DNA of 64,000 nucleotides. Origin: Flavobacterium sp. SM15. Lineage in GTDB: Bacteria; Bacteroidota; Bacteroidia; Flavobacteriales; Flavobacteriaceae. Location: assembly GCF_022012335.1 (NCBI RefSeq), contig NZ_JAKLTO010000004.1:62001-126000 (forward strand), given 5' to 3'. Within the stretch, counting starts at the first letter, position 1. Each line of letters opens with the position of its first letter. This document shows, in pieces, positions 44,699-53,117 of this stretch. The notes under the pieces were generated by a model that saw only the letters and a program-made list of their open reading frames with translations, searched no databases and was not told the DNA's origin. Position numbers and translations under genes: made by a program.

Positions 44699-45844
44699 AT
44701 GATTGGAAAAATTTATATAAACGGTGTAATTGGTGTTGATACGACTTTAGTTGATGTGGTACGTCAAGTAAAGAATCAACCGCTTGCTACTTCATTTCTT
44801 GTAAAGGTACATTCTGAAGGTGGTTATGTTGAAGATGGTTTTGACATCTACGATTATTTAAAAAACCTTGACAAAGAAAAGCCAGTTACAACTTCTACAA
44901 CTATGGCTTACAGCATTGCCAGCGTAGTCTTCATGGCTGGTTCAACAAGATTGATACCAAACAACGCAAATCAAGTGTATATGATTCACTTGCCGTGGAT
45001 GGAAGTTGTTGGTGATTCAATTGTTATCAATGATTACTTGAATGGATTAAAAGATGCTGAAAATAGGCTTATTAACTTCTACACTGATGCCTTATCAATC
45101 GATAAAGGAACAATCCATTCACTTCTTAAAAATGAAACATACTTAAACGCTGATGAATGCCTTGATTTTGGCATTGCAACTGGGTTAGAAGTACCACTTA
45201 AAGCGGTGGCTAAACTGCACAATAACGAAAATGAAAATAACGAAAGTTTAATGAACAAATTAACCAAAAAACTTGATGCTATTTGGAACAAATTGAATGG
45301 TATCAAAGCTGAATTGGTTCTTCAAGATGCAACTGGTGTTGAATTAGTATTTCCAGACCTTGAAGCAAGTGATGTTGCTAGTGTTGATGCTAAAGTAACA
45401 GTCGATGGTCAACCAGCTGAAGGTGATTTCTTAATGCCAGATGGTTCAACCGTGGTTGCTAAAGGTGGTGTTGTAACTGAAATCAAACCAGCTGAAGATG
45501 CACAACCAACTGACCCAGCAGAAAATGCTGAAGCTGATGCAAGAATTGAAAACGCTGATGAAATTCCAGCAGACCCAGCTGAAAAGGATAAAATGATTGA
45601 AGAACTTCAAGCTAAAGTTGCTGAATTACAATCAAAATTAGATGAAATGATGACTTCAGCCGATGCTTCAAACCTTTTAGAAGCATTTGATAAATCACTT
45701 GAAAAACAAGCTGAATTGGAAGCAAAATTTCAAGCCCTTGCAAAATCAATTGGTTCAGATTACACAACTACTACAAGTGAAAACAATCCAACAATCAAGG
45801 CAAAAGAACAAGAAAAACCAACAATTTCTTTCAAAAGAAAATAA
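44699..45844 (+). CDS. ClpP-like prohead protease with scaffold-like C-terminus
   Basis: In this 381-residue protein the N-terminal 175 residues have a ClpP-type serine protease fold: VHSEGGYVEDGFDIYDYL, nucleophile Ser72 in MAYSIASVVFMAG and His97 in YMIHLPW. From about 185 the sequence becomes acidic and Ala/Glu/Lys-rich with repeats (DPAENAEADARI, DEIPADPAEKD) and a coiled coil. This is typical of an internal scaffold that is cleaved during capsid maturation. It precedes the major capsid gene by 31 bases, as in HK97-like systems. Confidence 0.85.
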   Translation: MIGKIYINGVIGVDTTLVDVVRQVKNQPLATSFLVKVHSEGGYVEDGFDIYDYLKNLDKEKPVTTSTTMAYSIASVVFMAGSTRLIPNNANQVYMIHLPWMEVVGDSIVINDYLNGLKDAENRLINFYTDALSIDKGTIHSLLKNETYLNADECLDFGIATGLEVPLKAVAKLHNNENENNESLMNKLTKKLDAIWNKLNGIKAELVLQDATGVELVFPDLEASDVASVDAKVTVDGQPAEGDFLMPDGSTVVAKGGVVTEIKPAEDAQPTDPAENAEADARIENADEIPADPAEKDKMIEELQAKVAELQSKLDEMMTSADASNLLEAFDKSLEKQAELEAKFQALAKSIGSDYTTTTSENNPTIKAKEQEKPTISFKRK

Positions 45845-45875
45845 TAACGAAAAGCTAAATATATGAAATAGAAAA

Positions 45876-46922
45876 ATGGCAAATTTCAACTTAGATAACG
45901 TAACGTTATCACCTAGAGAAGTACAAGAATTAAGCAAAGTTATCTTTGAAACTGTATTCTCTAATCCAGCACTTTCAGCAATGCACACTGTAGCTGAAGG
46001 TATTGACATGAAGACCCAAATCTTACTTGCATCAGCAATGGGCTTACAAGGTTTACCAGCAAACGGTACTTGTACACCACAAGATTCTGAAGCTGGTATT
46101 GTTTTCACCCAAAAATATTGGGAAAATAACCAAATCGAAGTAAGAATTCCTTACTGTGTAAAAGACTTACCAGAATTATTAAAAGCGTTTGGTACTAAAT
46201 CAAACAAATACGATGCTGAAGGTTCTGAAGAAATCAAATTCTTAGGTGCTAAATTGTTAGAAGCATTGGATGAAACTATTTTAAGATTAGTTTGGTTTGG
46301 GGATAAATCAGCACAAAACATTGTTTCTGGTGGTACAATTACTAACGGTGTTAATACTTCTTTCTTCAAGGGTGTTGATGGTCTTTGGAAACAAATCTTT
46401 GCTGGTGTAACTGCTGGTGATATTCAAAGAGCAACAATTGCAGCTAACACTGGAACTACTTACACTACACAAGAATTAGCTGAAGGTGAAGCTTTGGTAG
46501 CAATGAGAAAAGTTTACAATCAATCAGATTCAAGATTGAAAAACCACGCTGATGGTATGTTCATCGTAACTCAATCTGTATATGATAACTTCTTAGATAA
46601 ACTTGAAATTTCTGGTTTAAATGCAGTAGGTCAATTAGCTATAAATGATGGTGTTATGACTTATAGAGGTAAGAAAATTATCGTTGCTGATTTTATGGAT
46701 AGAAACATTACTGCTTACATGGATAACGGTACAAAATACAACTTACCAAACCGTATTGTTTACACTATTCCAAGCAACATTCCAGTAGGTACACTTTCAC
46801 AAGGTGAATTCAAAGAATTGGCTGTATGGTATGACAAAACTGATAGAAAAGTTTTCAGCGAAAACATCTTCAGTTTAGATGCTAAAGTATTAGAACCTTA
46901 CTTCATTTCTGTAGCATACTAA
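45876..46922 (+). CDS. Major capsid protein
   Basis: The 348-residue protein follows directly after the protease/scaffold gene. It lacks membrane segments and Cys-rich motifs and has the mixed helix/strand character of HK97-type coat proteins (LGAKLLEALDETILRL, YDNFLDKLEISGL, IVYTIPSNIPVGT). Assignment comes from position and size; I recognise no diagnostic motif. A two-codon ORF (ATG AAA TAG) ends four bases before its ATG. Confidence 0.8.
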   Translation: MANFNLDNVTLSPREVQELSKVIFETVFSNPALSAMHTVAEGIDMKTQILLASAMGLQGLPANGTCTPQDSEAGIVFTQKYWENNQIEVRIPYCVKDLPELLKAFGTKSNKYDAEGSEEIKFLGAKLLEALDETILRLVWFGDKSAQNIVSGGTITNGVNTSFFKGVDGLWKQIFAGVTAGDIQRATIAANTGTTYTTQELAEGEALVAMRKVYNQSDSRLKNHADGMFIVTQSVYDNFLDKLEISGLNAVGQLAINDGVMTYRGKKIIVADFMDRNITAYMDNGTKYNLPNRIVYTIPSNIPVGTLSQGEFKELAVWYDKTDRKVFSENIFSLDAKVLEPYFISVAY

Positions 46923-46964
46923 AAAAATAAACCAAAGTTGATGGGGCTAACAAGCCCCAACGAC

Positions 46965-46993
46965 TTTACACAAAATAACAAGATTATTAACAC
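46965..46993 (+). promoter_or_regulatory. Phage promoter-like motif, class II (copy 4, weak -10)
   Basis: TTTACA, 17 bases, TAACAC, preceded by C, 11 bases before the ATG at 47,005. A GGGGCT/AGCCCC hairpin lies just upstream without a T run. Confidence 0.35.
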
Positions 46994-47004
46994 TTTAAAA
47001 TAAG

Positions 47005-47577
47005 ATGTCATGTATAGGTAAACTAACTGCAAACATTGCTTATGACTGTACCCCAGCGAACCGTGCAAAGGGTGGGTTAGAAACAAGCGCAGTATTAATA
47101 AATAGAGCTGATATTGATTGGACTTCAGTAACTCAATCTGGTGCTACAGTAACAAACGTTTCTTTAATGAGCGGTGCGACTGGGTACGGTATCGAATGGA
47201 TTAAGCAGCTGGGAACTGTCGGGTCAGAAGTAAGTATCAACGATGGTTTAGATACGTTCACACACAATTTCGCTGGTAGAATTTTTGGTTCTGGTGCTGA
47301 TGATGCAGAAAGAATGAAAGAACTTTTAGAAGGTGAATATGTGGTAATCGTTGAAACTAAATTCAAAGGTACTGGTAATGTTGATGCTTTCAAAGTATTT
47401 GGACTTGAAAACGGACTTAAAATGTCTGAAGGTACATATTCAAGTGCTGAAAATGATGGTGCATTATTATTCACATTAGCAAGCGTTGAAAACTACGGTG
47501 AATCATATCCTTTCTTAATTTGGAATGAAACCAACTATTCAACAACTAAAGCAAAATTTGATAACAAATTATCATAA
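47005..47577 (+). CDS. Putative tail tube or structural protein
   Basis: The 190-residue protein has alternating strand-like segments (TANIAYDCTPANRAKGG, ATVTNVSLMSG, FTHNFAGRIFGSG, EYVVIVETKFKGTG, DAFKVFGLENGLKM), the pattern seen in tail-tube and head-tail proteins. It follows the capsid gene with a 82-base gap and a class II motif. Assignment as tail tube is inferred from size, strand content and position. No diagnostic motif. Confidence 0.6.
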   Translation: MSCIGKLTANIAYDCTPANRAKGGLETSAVLINRADIDWTSVTQSGATVTNVSLMSGATGYGIEWIKQLGTVGSEVSINDGLDTFTHNFAGRIFGSGADDAERMKELLEGEYVVIVETKFKGTGNVDAFKVFGLENGLKMSEGTYSSAENDGALLFTLASVENYGESYPFLIWNETNYSTTKAKFDNKLS

Positions 47578-47595
47578 CAATAACTGAAATCTACC

Positions 47596-47624
47596 TTTAC
47601 AAAAGGTATTTCAGAAGGTATAAT
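47596..47624 (+). promoter_or_regulatory. Phage promoter-like motif, class II (copy 5)
   Basis: TTTACA, 17 bases, TATAAT, preceded by C and with GG before the -10. This is the copy closest to the E. coli sigma-70 consensus. It stands 56 bases before the ATG at 47,681 and overlaps the following terminator stem. Confidence 0.6.
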
Positions 47625-47625
47625 T

Positions 47626-47660
47626 AAAGGTAGGTCAGCATAATAGCTACCTACCTTTTT
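47626..47660 (+). terminator. Rho-independent terminator after the tail tube gene
   Basis: A 10-bp perfect stem (AAAGGTAGGT and its complement) with a 13-base loop ends in a run of T. Its left arm begins two bases past the class II -10. Confidence 0.85.
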
Positions 47661-47680
47661 TTATTAAAAAAATAGACGAT

Positions 47681-48091
47681 ATGACAGTAGAAAGACTAAC
47701 AGAATTATTGGCAATTCCAATGGATGAATTGACCAAAGAAGATAAAACAGAACTAATTGAATATTACAAGTTTGTTTACGGATTCAAAACGTGTGCAAGC
47801 TGTAAAGATAAGTTCCCAACTTACTATAAAAAGCTTGCTGTAAATGGTGTTGCCAAATTGGAAATCCTATTACAGCCAGTTGATGATACTGAATTCAAAT
47901 TAAGAGCAAATATTGGTGTTGTTCAAATCAATTTTGGTGCTGATGAATTCATTTCACCAACGTATGCACCAGCTGATTTATGCTTGAAATTTTTAGCGGT
48001 TAACCCAAACAGAATTTCAATGTTTGAAAGCTACCCATCAAATTGGAAGGAACTTATCAATAACATGAAAATTGAAGATGATGGTGAATAA
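47681..48091 (+). CDS. Phage hypothetical protein with a CxxC pair
   Basis: The 136-residue acidic protein has CASCKDKFPTYYK near residue 36, which could bind zinc or form a disulphide, and no other motif. Its stop overlaps the portal gene start (TAATG), so it is coupled to portal translation. It could be a head-completion or packaging accessory protein. Function unknown. Confidence 0.65.
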   Translation: MTVERLTELLAIPMDELTKEDKTELIEYYKFVYGFKTCASCKDKFPTYYKKLAVNGVAKLEILLQPVDDTEFKLRANIGVVQINFGADEFISPTYAPADLCLKFLAVNPNRISMFESYPSNWKELINNMKIEDDGE

Positions 48092-49452
48092 TGCGTATCA
48101 AATTAATAGATGTCGATAATCGACTTTCAATAAAATATAACCAAACCGATGGAATCCATAATTGGGGTGATGATAATGCTTATCCAAGCCTTGTAAAATC
48201 AATTATAGGGTCTAGTGTTACCGCTAAACAATGTGTTGATATTAACAGTAAATACATTTATGGTAAAGGGTTTGAATTTGCTAAAGATAATGCTCCAATT
48301 GTAAGTAAAAAAGGTTTGAATATTAACCAGTTACTTAGGATTACTTCAAGGGAATTTTCGGAACAAAACAACATCTTTTTACACGTTAATTATAATGCAT
48401 TATTTGAAGTAATAAGTGTTGATTTATTACCATCAACTGATGTTAGAATTGGTAAAACTGATTCAAAAAATTACGCTGGTAAATATGTTGTTTACAACAA
48501 CTGGGATAAATCGAAATCAAAGAAAACCAACAAGGATGATTACACTTTGATTGACCGTTTCAACTCAAATCAATCGGTTATTGAAGCACAAGTTGAAGCT
48601 GCTGGTGGATGGTCAAAATATAAAGGTCAAATACTTCATTTAACGGCTGATTTCAGTGATTTATACAGTCTTTCAGATATTGATTGTGTAATTCTTGATG
48701 CTGATTCACAATATCAGTCTTCAGTATTTAAAAATGGGGGTCTTAGAAAGGGATTTTTCGGAGCAAAATTGTTTATAACAAAGCCATTTGATGATGATAA
48801 TGAACGTGATGATTTTGTAAAAACAATTGAAGATTTGAAAGGTGCTGAAGATAGTTCTGGGGTTCTTCATTTGGAAGCAGAAAATGAAACTGATGTATTG
48901 AGTGAACAGTTAATTATTCAAAATATTGATTCAAATATTGATGATAAGAAGTTTGAATATACTGATAAGTCCAATAAGGAAGTAATAATTGATGCATTTG
49001 ATGTTCACGCAATTTTAGTGAACAAATCAGATAATTCAATTTTTGGAAATTCTGGTGAACTTCTTAAAGAAGCCAAACTAACACAATGGGAAAAGAAAGA
49101 AGAAGAAAGAAACATCATTTGTGAAGCATTCAAATTAATCTTCAACAAGTTCCATCAACCGATAAATCCAACTAAAAATTGGAATATCATACCAATTATT
49201 CAGATTGAAAATACGCAATCAATTGACCCAGTGCAAGCAAAAAGACTTGAAGCACAAGCACAATTAAAAGGTTCAGTCGGTGGTGTTCAAGCATTACTAC
49301 AAATCCAGCAATCAGTTTCACAAGGGTTAACAGACCTTGAAAGCGGTATTGTAATCATTTCTGAAATCTTTGGAATTGAAAGTTCATTAGCTAGACAAAT
49401 GCTTGGAAACCCAAAAATAACACAAGAACCAATTCAACCAACAAATGAATAA
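48091..49452 (+). CDS. Phage portal protein
   Basis: This 453-residue protein starts MRIKLIDVDNRLSIKYNQ. The N-terminal DNAYPSLVKSIIGSSVTAKQCV region, middle helical stem and C-terminal acidic/Gln-rich end are typical of dodecameric portals in Bacteroidota phages. It forms the DNA gate of the capsid vertex and docks terminase. It overlaps the next gene by eight bases (ATGAATAA). Confidence 0.8.
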   Translation: MRIKLIDVDNRLSIKYNQTDGIHNWGDDNAYPSLVKSIIGSSVTAKQCVDINSKYIYGKGFEFAKDNAPIVSKKGLNINQLLRITSREFSEQNNIFLHVNYNALFEVISVDLLPSTDVRIGKTDSKNYAGKYVVYNNWDKSKSKKTNKDDYTLIDRFNSNQSVIEAQVEAAGGWSKYKGQILHLTADFSDLYSLSDIDCVILDADSQYQSSVFKNGGLRKGFFGAKLFITKPFDDDNERDDFVKTIEDLKGAEDSSGVLHLEAENETDVLSEQLIIQNIDSNIDDKKFEYTDKSNKEVIIDAFDVHAILVNKSDNSIFGNSGELLKEAKLTQWEKKEEERNIICEAFKLIFNKFHQPINPTKNWNIIPIIQIENTQSIDPVQAKRLEAQAQLKGSVGGVQALLQIQQSVSQGLTDLESGIVIISEIFGIESSLARQMLGNPKITQEPIQPTNE

Positions 49453-49969
49453 AATAGTAACGGCAACGGAAATCAAAACCTATAAAGATGTTGGTGAAAA
49501 GATTGATGAAAAGAAAATTAACCCAATCATTGAACAAGCCCAAATCACTGAATTGAAAGATAGGTTAGGGTCTGATTTCTTCTTTGATGTGTTGGCTAAT
49601 TTATCTAATCCAGACTATCAAAATTTGCTTTCTGGAAGCACTTTTACCCATAATGGTATTGAGTATTACCAAGATGGATTAAAAGCCCTTACAGCTGATT
49701 ATTTCATGTCAAAATATGTATTGCTTACAAATGTGAATCATACACCATTTGGAGCAACTACAAAGCTTTCAAACGATTCACAACCAGTTGATAGAAATAC
49801 GTTGAAAGACATTTCAACACAACAAATGCAATTGGCTGGAAGTCGCTGGGAGATTATAAAACTGTATTTGGATAGCAATAGTGATTTGTTTCCAAAATGG
49901 GGAAAAAATAACACTTGTGGTGGTTCAACTTCCGTAAGTGAAAGAAGATTTAGAATTCGTAAAATATAA
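49445..49969 (+). CDS. Head-tail connector protein (DUF6712-like)
   Basis: The 174-residue protein has an N-terminal helical domain (about 10-45; ATEIKTYKDVGEKIDEKKI, then RLGSDFFFDVLANL) and a long helix around ALTADYFMSKYVLLTNV. These are features of gp6/DUF6712-type adaptors. It would extend the portal ring toward the tail. It overlaps the portal and fibre genes, so its level is tied to theirs. The family call is inferred from size, position and helix pattern. Confidence 0.65.
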   Translation: MNKIVTATEIKTYKDVGEKIDEKKINPIIEQAQITELKDRLGSDFFFDVLANLSNPDYQNLLSGSTFTHNGIEYYQDGLKALTADYFMSKYVLLTNVNHTPFGATTKLSNDSQPVDRNTLKDISTQQMQLAGSRWEIIKLYLDSNSDLFPKWGKNNTCGGSTSVSERRFRIRKI

Positions 49970-51570
49970 TGCAAGTATTTCAAACAACTAATAACCCTAA
50001 TACTTTTAAATATAATGGTTTAACATATCCAAAGAATTTCATGTGTATCAAACAAGGTTCAGAATCAATTGCGATTCATAACGCTTATGATACAAGATTT
50101 CAATTGATGGGTTCAACCCATTTTAATCAAATTCAAGTTAATGGGGTTAATCATACATCACAAGCTGATTTGATGGATAATTTAGCAACATTAATTTATG
50201 CTAAACAATTTAATTATTTAAGTCAAATTAATGGTCAAAATCAATTACTAAGTATTGGTAATATAAGCTTAACTGGTAACACTTTAACGGTTGAACCAGC
50301 TCAATGGAACATTAACGGTACTAATTATCAAACTACTTTAAATTCAATAATTAACGTTCCCTTTGCTGCTTCTGGAAAAAGCAGAATAGATTTAATAATT
50401 GCCAATGAATATAATCAGATTGTTAGATATTCTGGGGTGGAATATGAAGATATTGGTACTGCTCCAGTATTACCATTAAACGCTATTTATATAACTCAGA
50501 TTACTGCTTCTGATAATCATGTTGGTGAACCTACACCAATATATGTTGGAACTGAATATGTAAGAAAATCATATTTGGGAAGTTATGTTGAACCAATTAG
50601 TGGGAGTAGTGTATCATTATCATTTGAAGTGAATGGAAAATCAACAATTGTACTAACTAGCACTGGTTTAACTTCCGTATCTGGATTTCATTATGAGTTT
50701 GTTCATGAGATTGACCAAACGCCATTTCTTGGTAAAGAGTATTTATTTTATAACTATACTGGTCACGATGTTATTTTTAAACAAAATGATACTTCTGCTG
50801 AATTGCCTTTCTTTTTAACAGACCAAGTCAATACAACGTTAAAAAACAATGGAAGGATTAGATTTCAATTTAATGGTTCTGGGTTTAATGAAGTATTTAG
50901 AAGCATTAGCGAACCTACACCAGCAACAACGTTAACACAATCAAGATGGAGTTTTTCAGATTTTTACATAGCTCAAGGAAATGGCATACTTAATGGGACT
51001 TCTATTGCTGGTGGGGCTTTTGAAAATTTACAAAGTTATAGTACAAAGGGAGCTGGTTTAATTAAACACCAAACAACTATAAATTCTGGTTACCAACTTT
51101 GGTCAATGTATAATGCTAGACCAATTGGCGGGTCATTTTATTGTGAATTTATGCACAATGGAACTTTCACAGAAAGAGATACAAGAATAGGATGGTTACA
51201 AGGGGTACATGGTAATGAAGCTTGTTTGGTAACAGATAGTACTGGTACTTATGCTTATTGTAAAAATGCTGCTACTGGACTTGCTACTGCATCTTCATTT
51301 GTTTCTGAGGCATTAATTAATGACCAATTTTATGCTCTATTAATAGATTTTGTTAGTGCTACACAAACAAATTTTAAGCTAAAAAAGCTATCAACAAATA
51401 CCGTCATTTTAAATGTATCAATAACAACCAATAATGCACCATCATACTCTTTTGGTGCTTTTGGTGTACAATCAAAAAGAACAATTTCAACTGGTTCAGC
51501 TGATGTTCTTTTGGTTTTGGATTATGTTGGTTTTGGAGCAGAAAAGCCTAATTTTTTATTAAACTTTTAA
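49969..51570 (+). CDS. Putative phage tail fibre or spike protein
   Basis: The 533-residue protein is poor in Cys and rich in Asn, Thr, Ser and Gly with strand-forming stretches. A Gly/Thr/Asn-rich middle (about 180-320) leads to a compact C-terminal domain (from about 325; WSFSDFYIAQGNGILNG, SSFVSEALINDQFYALLIDF) that may be a receptor-binding, lectin-like head. The position after the portal and connector genes suggests a host-binding component. Assignment is inferred; no catalytic motif. Confidence 0.6.
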   Translation: MQVFQTTNNPNTFKYNGLTYPKNFMCIKQGSESIAIHNAYDTRFQLMGSTHFNQIQVNGVNHTSQADLMDNLATLIYAKQFNYLSQINGQNQLLSIGNISLTGNTLTVEPAQWNINGTNYQTTLNSIINVPFAASGKSRIDLIIANEYNQIVRYSGVEYEDIGTAPVLPLNAIYITQITASDNHVGEPTPIYVGTEYVRKSYLGSYVEPISGSSVSLSFEVNGKSTIVLTSTGLTSVSGFHYEFVHEIDQTPFLGKEYLFYNYTGHDVIFKQNDTSAELPFFLTDQVNTTLKNNGRIRFQFNGSGFNEVFRSISEPTPATTLTQSRWSFSDFYIAQGNGILNGTSIAGGAFENLQSYSTKGAGLIKHQTTINSGYQLWSMYNARPIGGSFYCEFMHNGTFTERDTRIGWLQGVHGNEACLVTDSTGTYAYCKNAATGLATASSFVSEALINDQFYALLIDFVSATQTNFKLKKLSTNTVILNVSITTNNAPSYSFGAFGVQSKRTISTGSADVLLVLDYVGFGAEKPNFLLNF

Positions 51571-51574
51571 AAGT

Positions 51575-51910
51575 ATGAAATACAAAATATACATAACAAG
51601 TGGGGGATATTATGAAGTTGCTTCATTTGAAGAAATCCCAGAAGATGCAAATTATGAAATCATTGAAAATGAGATAAATCAAAATTTGCAAAATATTGTT
51701 GCAAGTATTGAACAAGAATATGAAATGAAGATTGATGAATTACTACGTGTTCATATTCAAAAACATATAATTGAAGGAACGGAAATACCTCAAAATATTC
51801 TCGATGAACGAAATATCCTTAGAAATGAATGCAACGACAAAATAGCTGCATTAGGTATTGATGTTTCGGCTTATAGACAGTCAAATAGACAAATAATAAA
51901 TCTAATTTAA
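51575..51910 (+). CDS. Small phage protein, possible tail fibre assembly factor
   Basis: The 111-residue protein has a short N-terminal strand region (YKIYITSGGYYEVASFEE) and a long charged helix (about 45-100). It follows the fibre gene by four bases, the usual place for a chaperone of fibre assembly. No motif supports this beyond position and size. Confidence 0.5.
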   Translation: MKYKIYITSGGYYEVASFEEIPEDANYEIIENEINQNLQNIVASIEQEYEMKIDELLRVHIQKHIIEGTEIPQNILDERNILRNECNDKIAALGIDVSAYRQSNRQIINLI

Positions 51911-51958
51911 AATTTATTTTAGAATAATAACAAACCAAAATTAACCTTTAAAACCCCA

Positions 51959-52468
51959 ATGAATGTTGAAACAATTCAAGATATTTTCTTCGCCCTAATT
52001 TATAAATCTAAAGTAATATTAACACCGTTATTTGCTACTTTTTTAGTATTCATAACTCCAATTACTGGAATGCTAATCACCACATCATTATTTGTGGCTG
52101 CTGATACATTATTTGCCATTTACGTTGCTGTTAAACAAGGTGGTATTCAAGCCTATAAAAGCAATTCATTATTCAATATTGTACCGAAATCATTTTTCTA
52201 TATGTCCACAATATTACTAGCGTTTATGATTAATCAATTCTTAATTCTTGACCCTATTAATCTATTTACAAGGATTGTTTGTGGAGCTTGGATATACATT
52301 GAAATCAAAAGCATGGATGAAACCAGTATGAAATATGGTAATCGTTCAATTTGGGTAATCTTGAAAGAAATGATTTCAAAACTAAAAGGATTCAAAAAAG
52401 ACTTAAATGAATTGAATGATGATAAGAAGGATGAAAAAGATAAAAAAGAAGATGACAAATCTGAATAA
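51959..52468 (+). CDS. Phage holin
   Basis: The 169-residue protein has three to four hydrophobic helices in its first 110 residues (VILTPLFATFLVFITPITG, LITTSLFVAADTLFAIYVAV, FFYMSTILLAFMINQFLIL) and a strongly charged C-terminal tail (KDLNELNDDKKDEKDKKE). This is the usual layout of phage holins of the Bacteroidota. It would permit the endolysin at 43,335 to reach the wall. A terminator lies just after it. Confidence 0.78.
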   Translation: MNVETIQDIFFALIYKSKVILTPLFATFLVFITPITGMLITTSLFVAADTLFAIYVAVKQGGIQAYKSNSLFNIVPKSFFYMSTILLAFMINQFLILDPINLFTRIVCGAWIYIEIKSMDETSMKYGNRSIWVILKEMISKLKGFKKDLNELNDDKKDEKDKKEDDKSE

Positions 52469-52472
52469 CATT

Positions 52473-52503
52473 AAAGACTGCTAGCAATAGCGGTCTTTTT
52501 TTG
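52473..52503 (+). terminator. Rho-independent terminator after the holin gene
   Basis: AAAGACTGCT and AGCGGTCTTT form a 10-bp stem (one G-U pair) with a six-base loop and a T run. Confidence 0.85.
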
Positions 52504-52505
52504 TC

Positions 52506-52534
52506 TTTACATTCAGCAGTTCAGAAGGTATATT
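52506..52534 (+). promoter_or_regulatory. Phage promoter-like motif, class II (copy 6)
   Basis: TTTACA, 17 bases, TATATT, preceded by C, with TCAGAAGG before the -10 exactly as in the copy at 47,596. It is 31 bases before the terminase operon ATG and follows a terminator. Confidence 0.6.
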
Positions 52535-52565
52535 TTCTGAATAAGCACTTAATGCTTAAGGAAAT

Positions 52566-53117
52566 ATGAACGATAATTTAAATAAAAATGAAAAGGGAAG
52601 ACCTTTCAAAATGAAAGTTTGGTTACCAGCACTTAAAGCGGTACTTGACAATGAAGATTTAAGATATTTAACTGATAACGAACTTTTGTTCCTTGTAAAC
52701 AGACTTTTACCCAAAAATGAAAGAATTAACAAAAGAACCTTCATTAATTGGAAGGGCGGGAAGTTTGCACCAGATGAAGAAATTGGTGAAGAATTTTTGG
52801 AACTTATGGAGTATGCACATATCAGACAGAAACAAGCTTTAGGTCAAAAAATGTTAGATGAAAATAACATGACTTGGACAAAATATGCATGGTTACTTGA
52901 AAGAAAGTTTAGTGATTTAAACTTGAAACACATTTCTGAACACACAAATAAAAATGAGCAAACGACAATCAATATCATTGCCAGTTCTGATGAACAAAAG
53001 AAACTGATTGAATCAATAATGAATACTGAGTTCATTGAAATCAAACCAGAAGCATTACCAATTAAAAAAGAAGTTGAACCAACTGATAACAATGAAGATG
53101 ATGAATTGCCATTCTAA
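52566..53117 (+). CDS. Terminase small subunit-like protein
   Basis: This 183-residue protein directly precedes the large terminase. Helix-turn-helix-like segments lie at about 15-60 (LPALKAVLDNEDLRYLTDNEL, split as LPALKAVL and DNEDLRYLTDNEL) with INKRTFINWKGG. A central helix follows, then a C-terminal acidic tail (EVEPTDNNEDDELPF). Small terminases bind pac/cos DNA and recruit the large subunit. It starts the terminase-tail operon and overlaps the large subunit by TAATG. Confidence 0.75.
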   Translation: MNDNLNKNEKGRPFKMKVWLPALKAVLDNEDLRYLTDNELLFLVNRLLPKNERINKRTFINWKGGKFAPDEEIGEEFLELMEYAHIRQKQALGQKMLDENNMTWTKYAWLLERKFSDLNLKHISEHTNKNEQTTINIIASSDEQKKLIESIMNTEFIEIKPEALPIKKEVEPTDNNEDDELPF

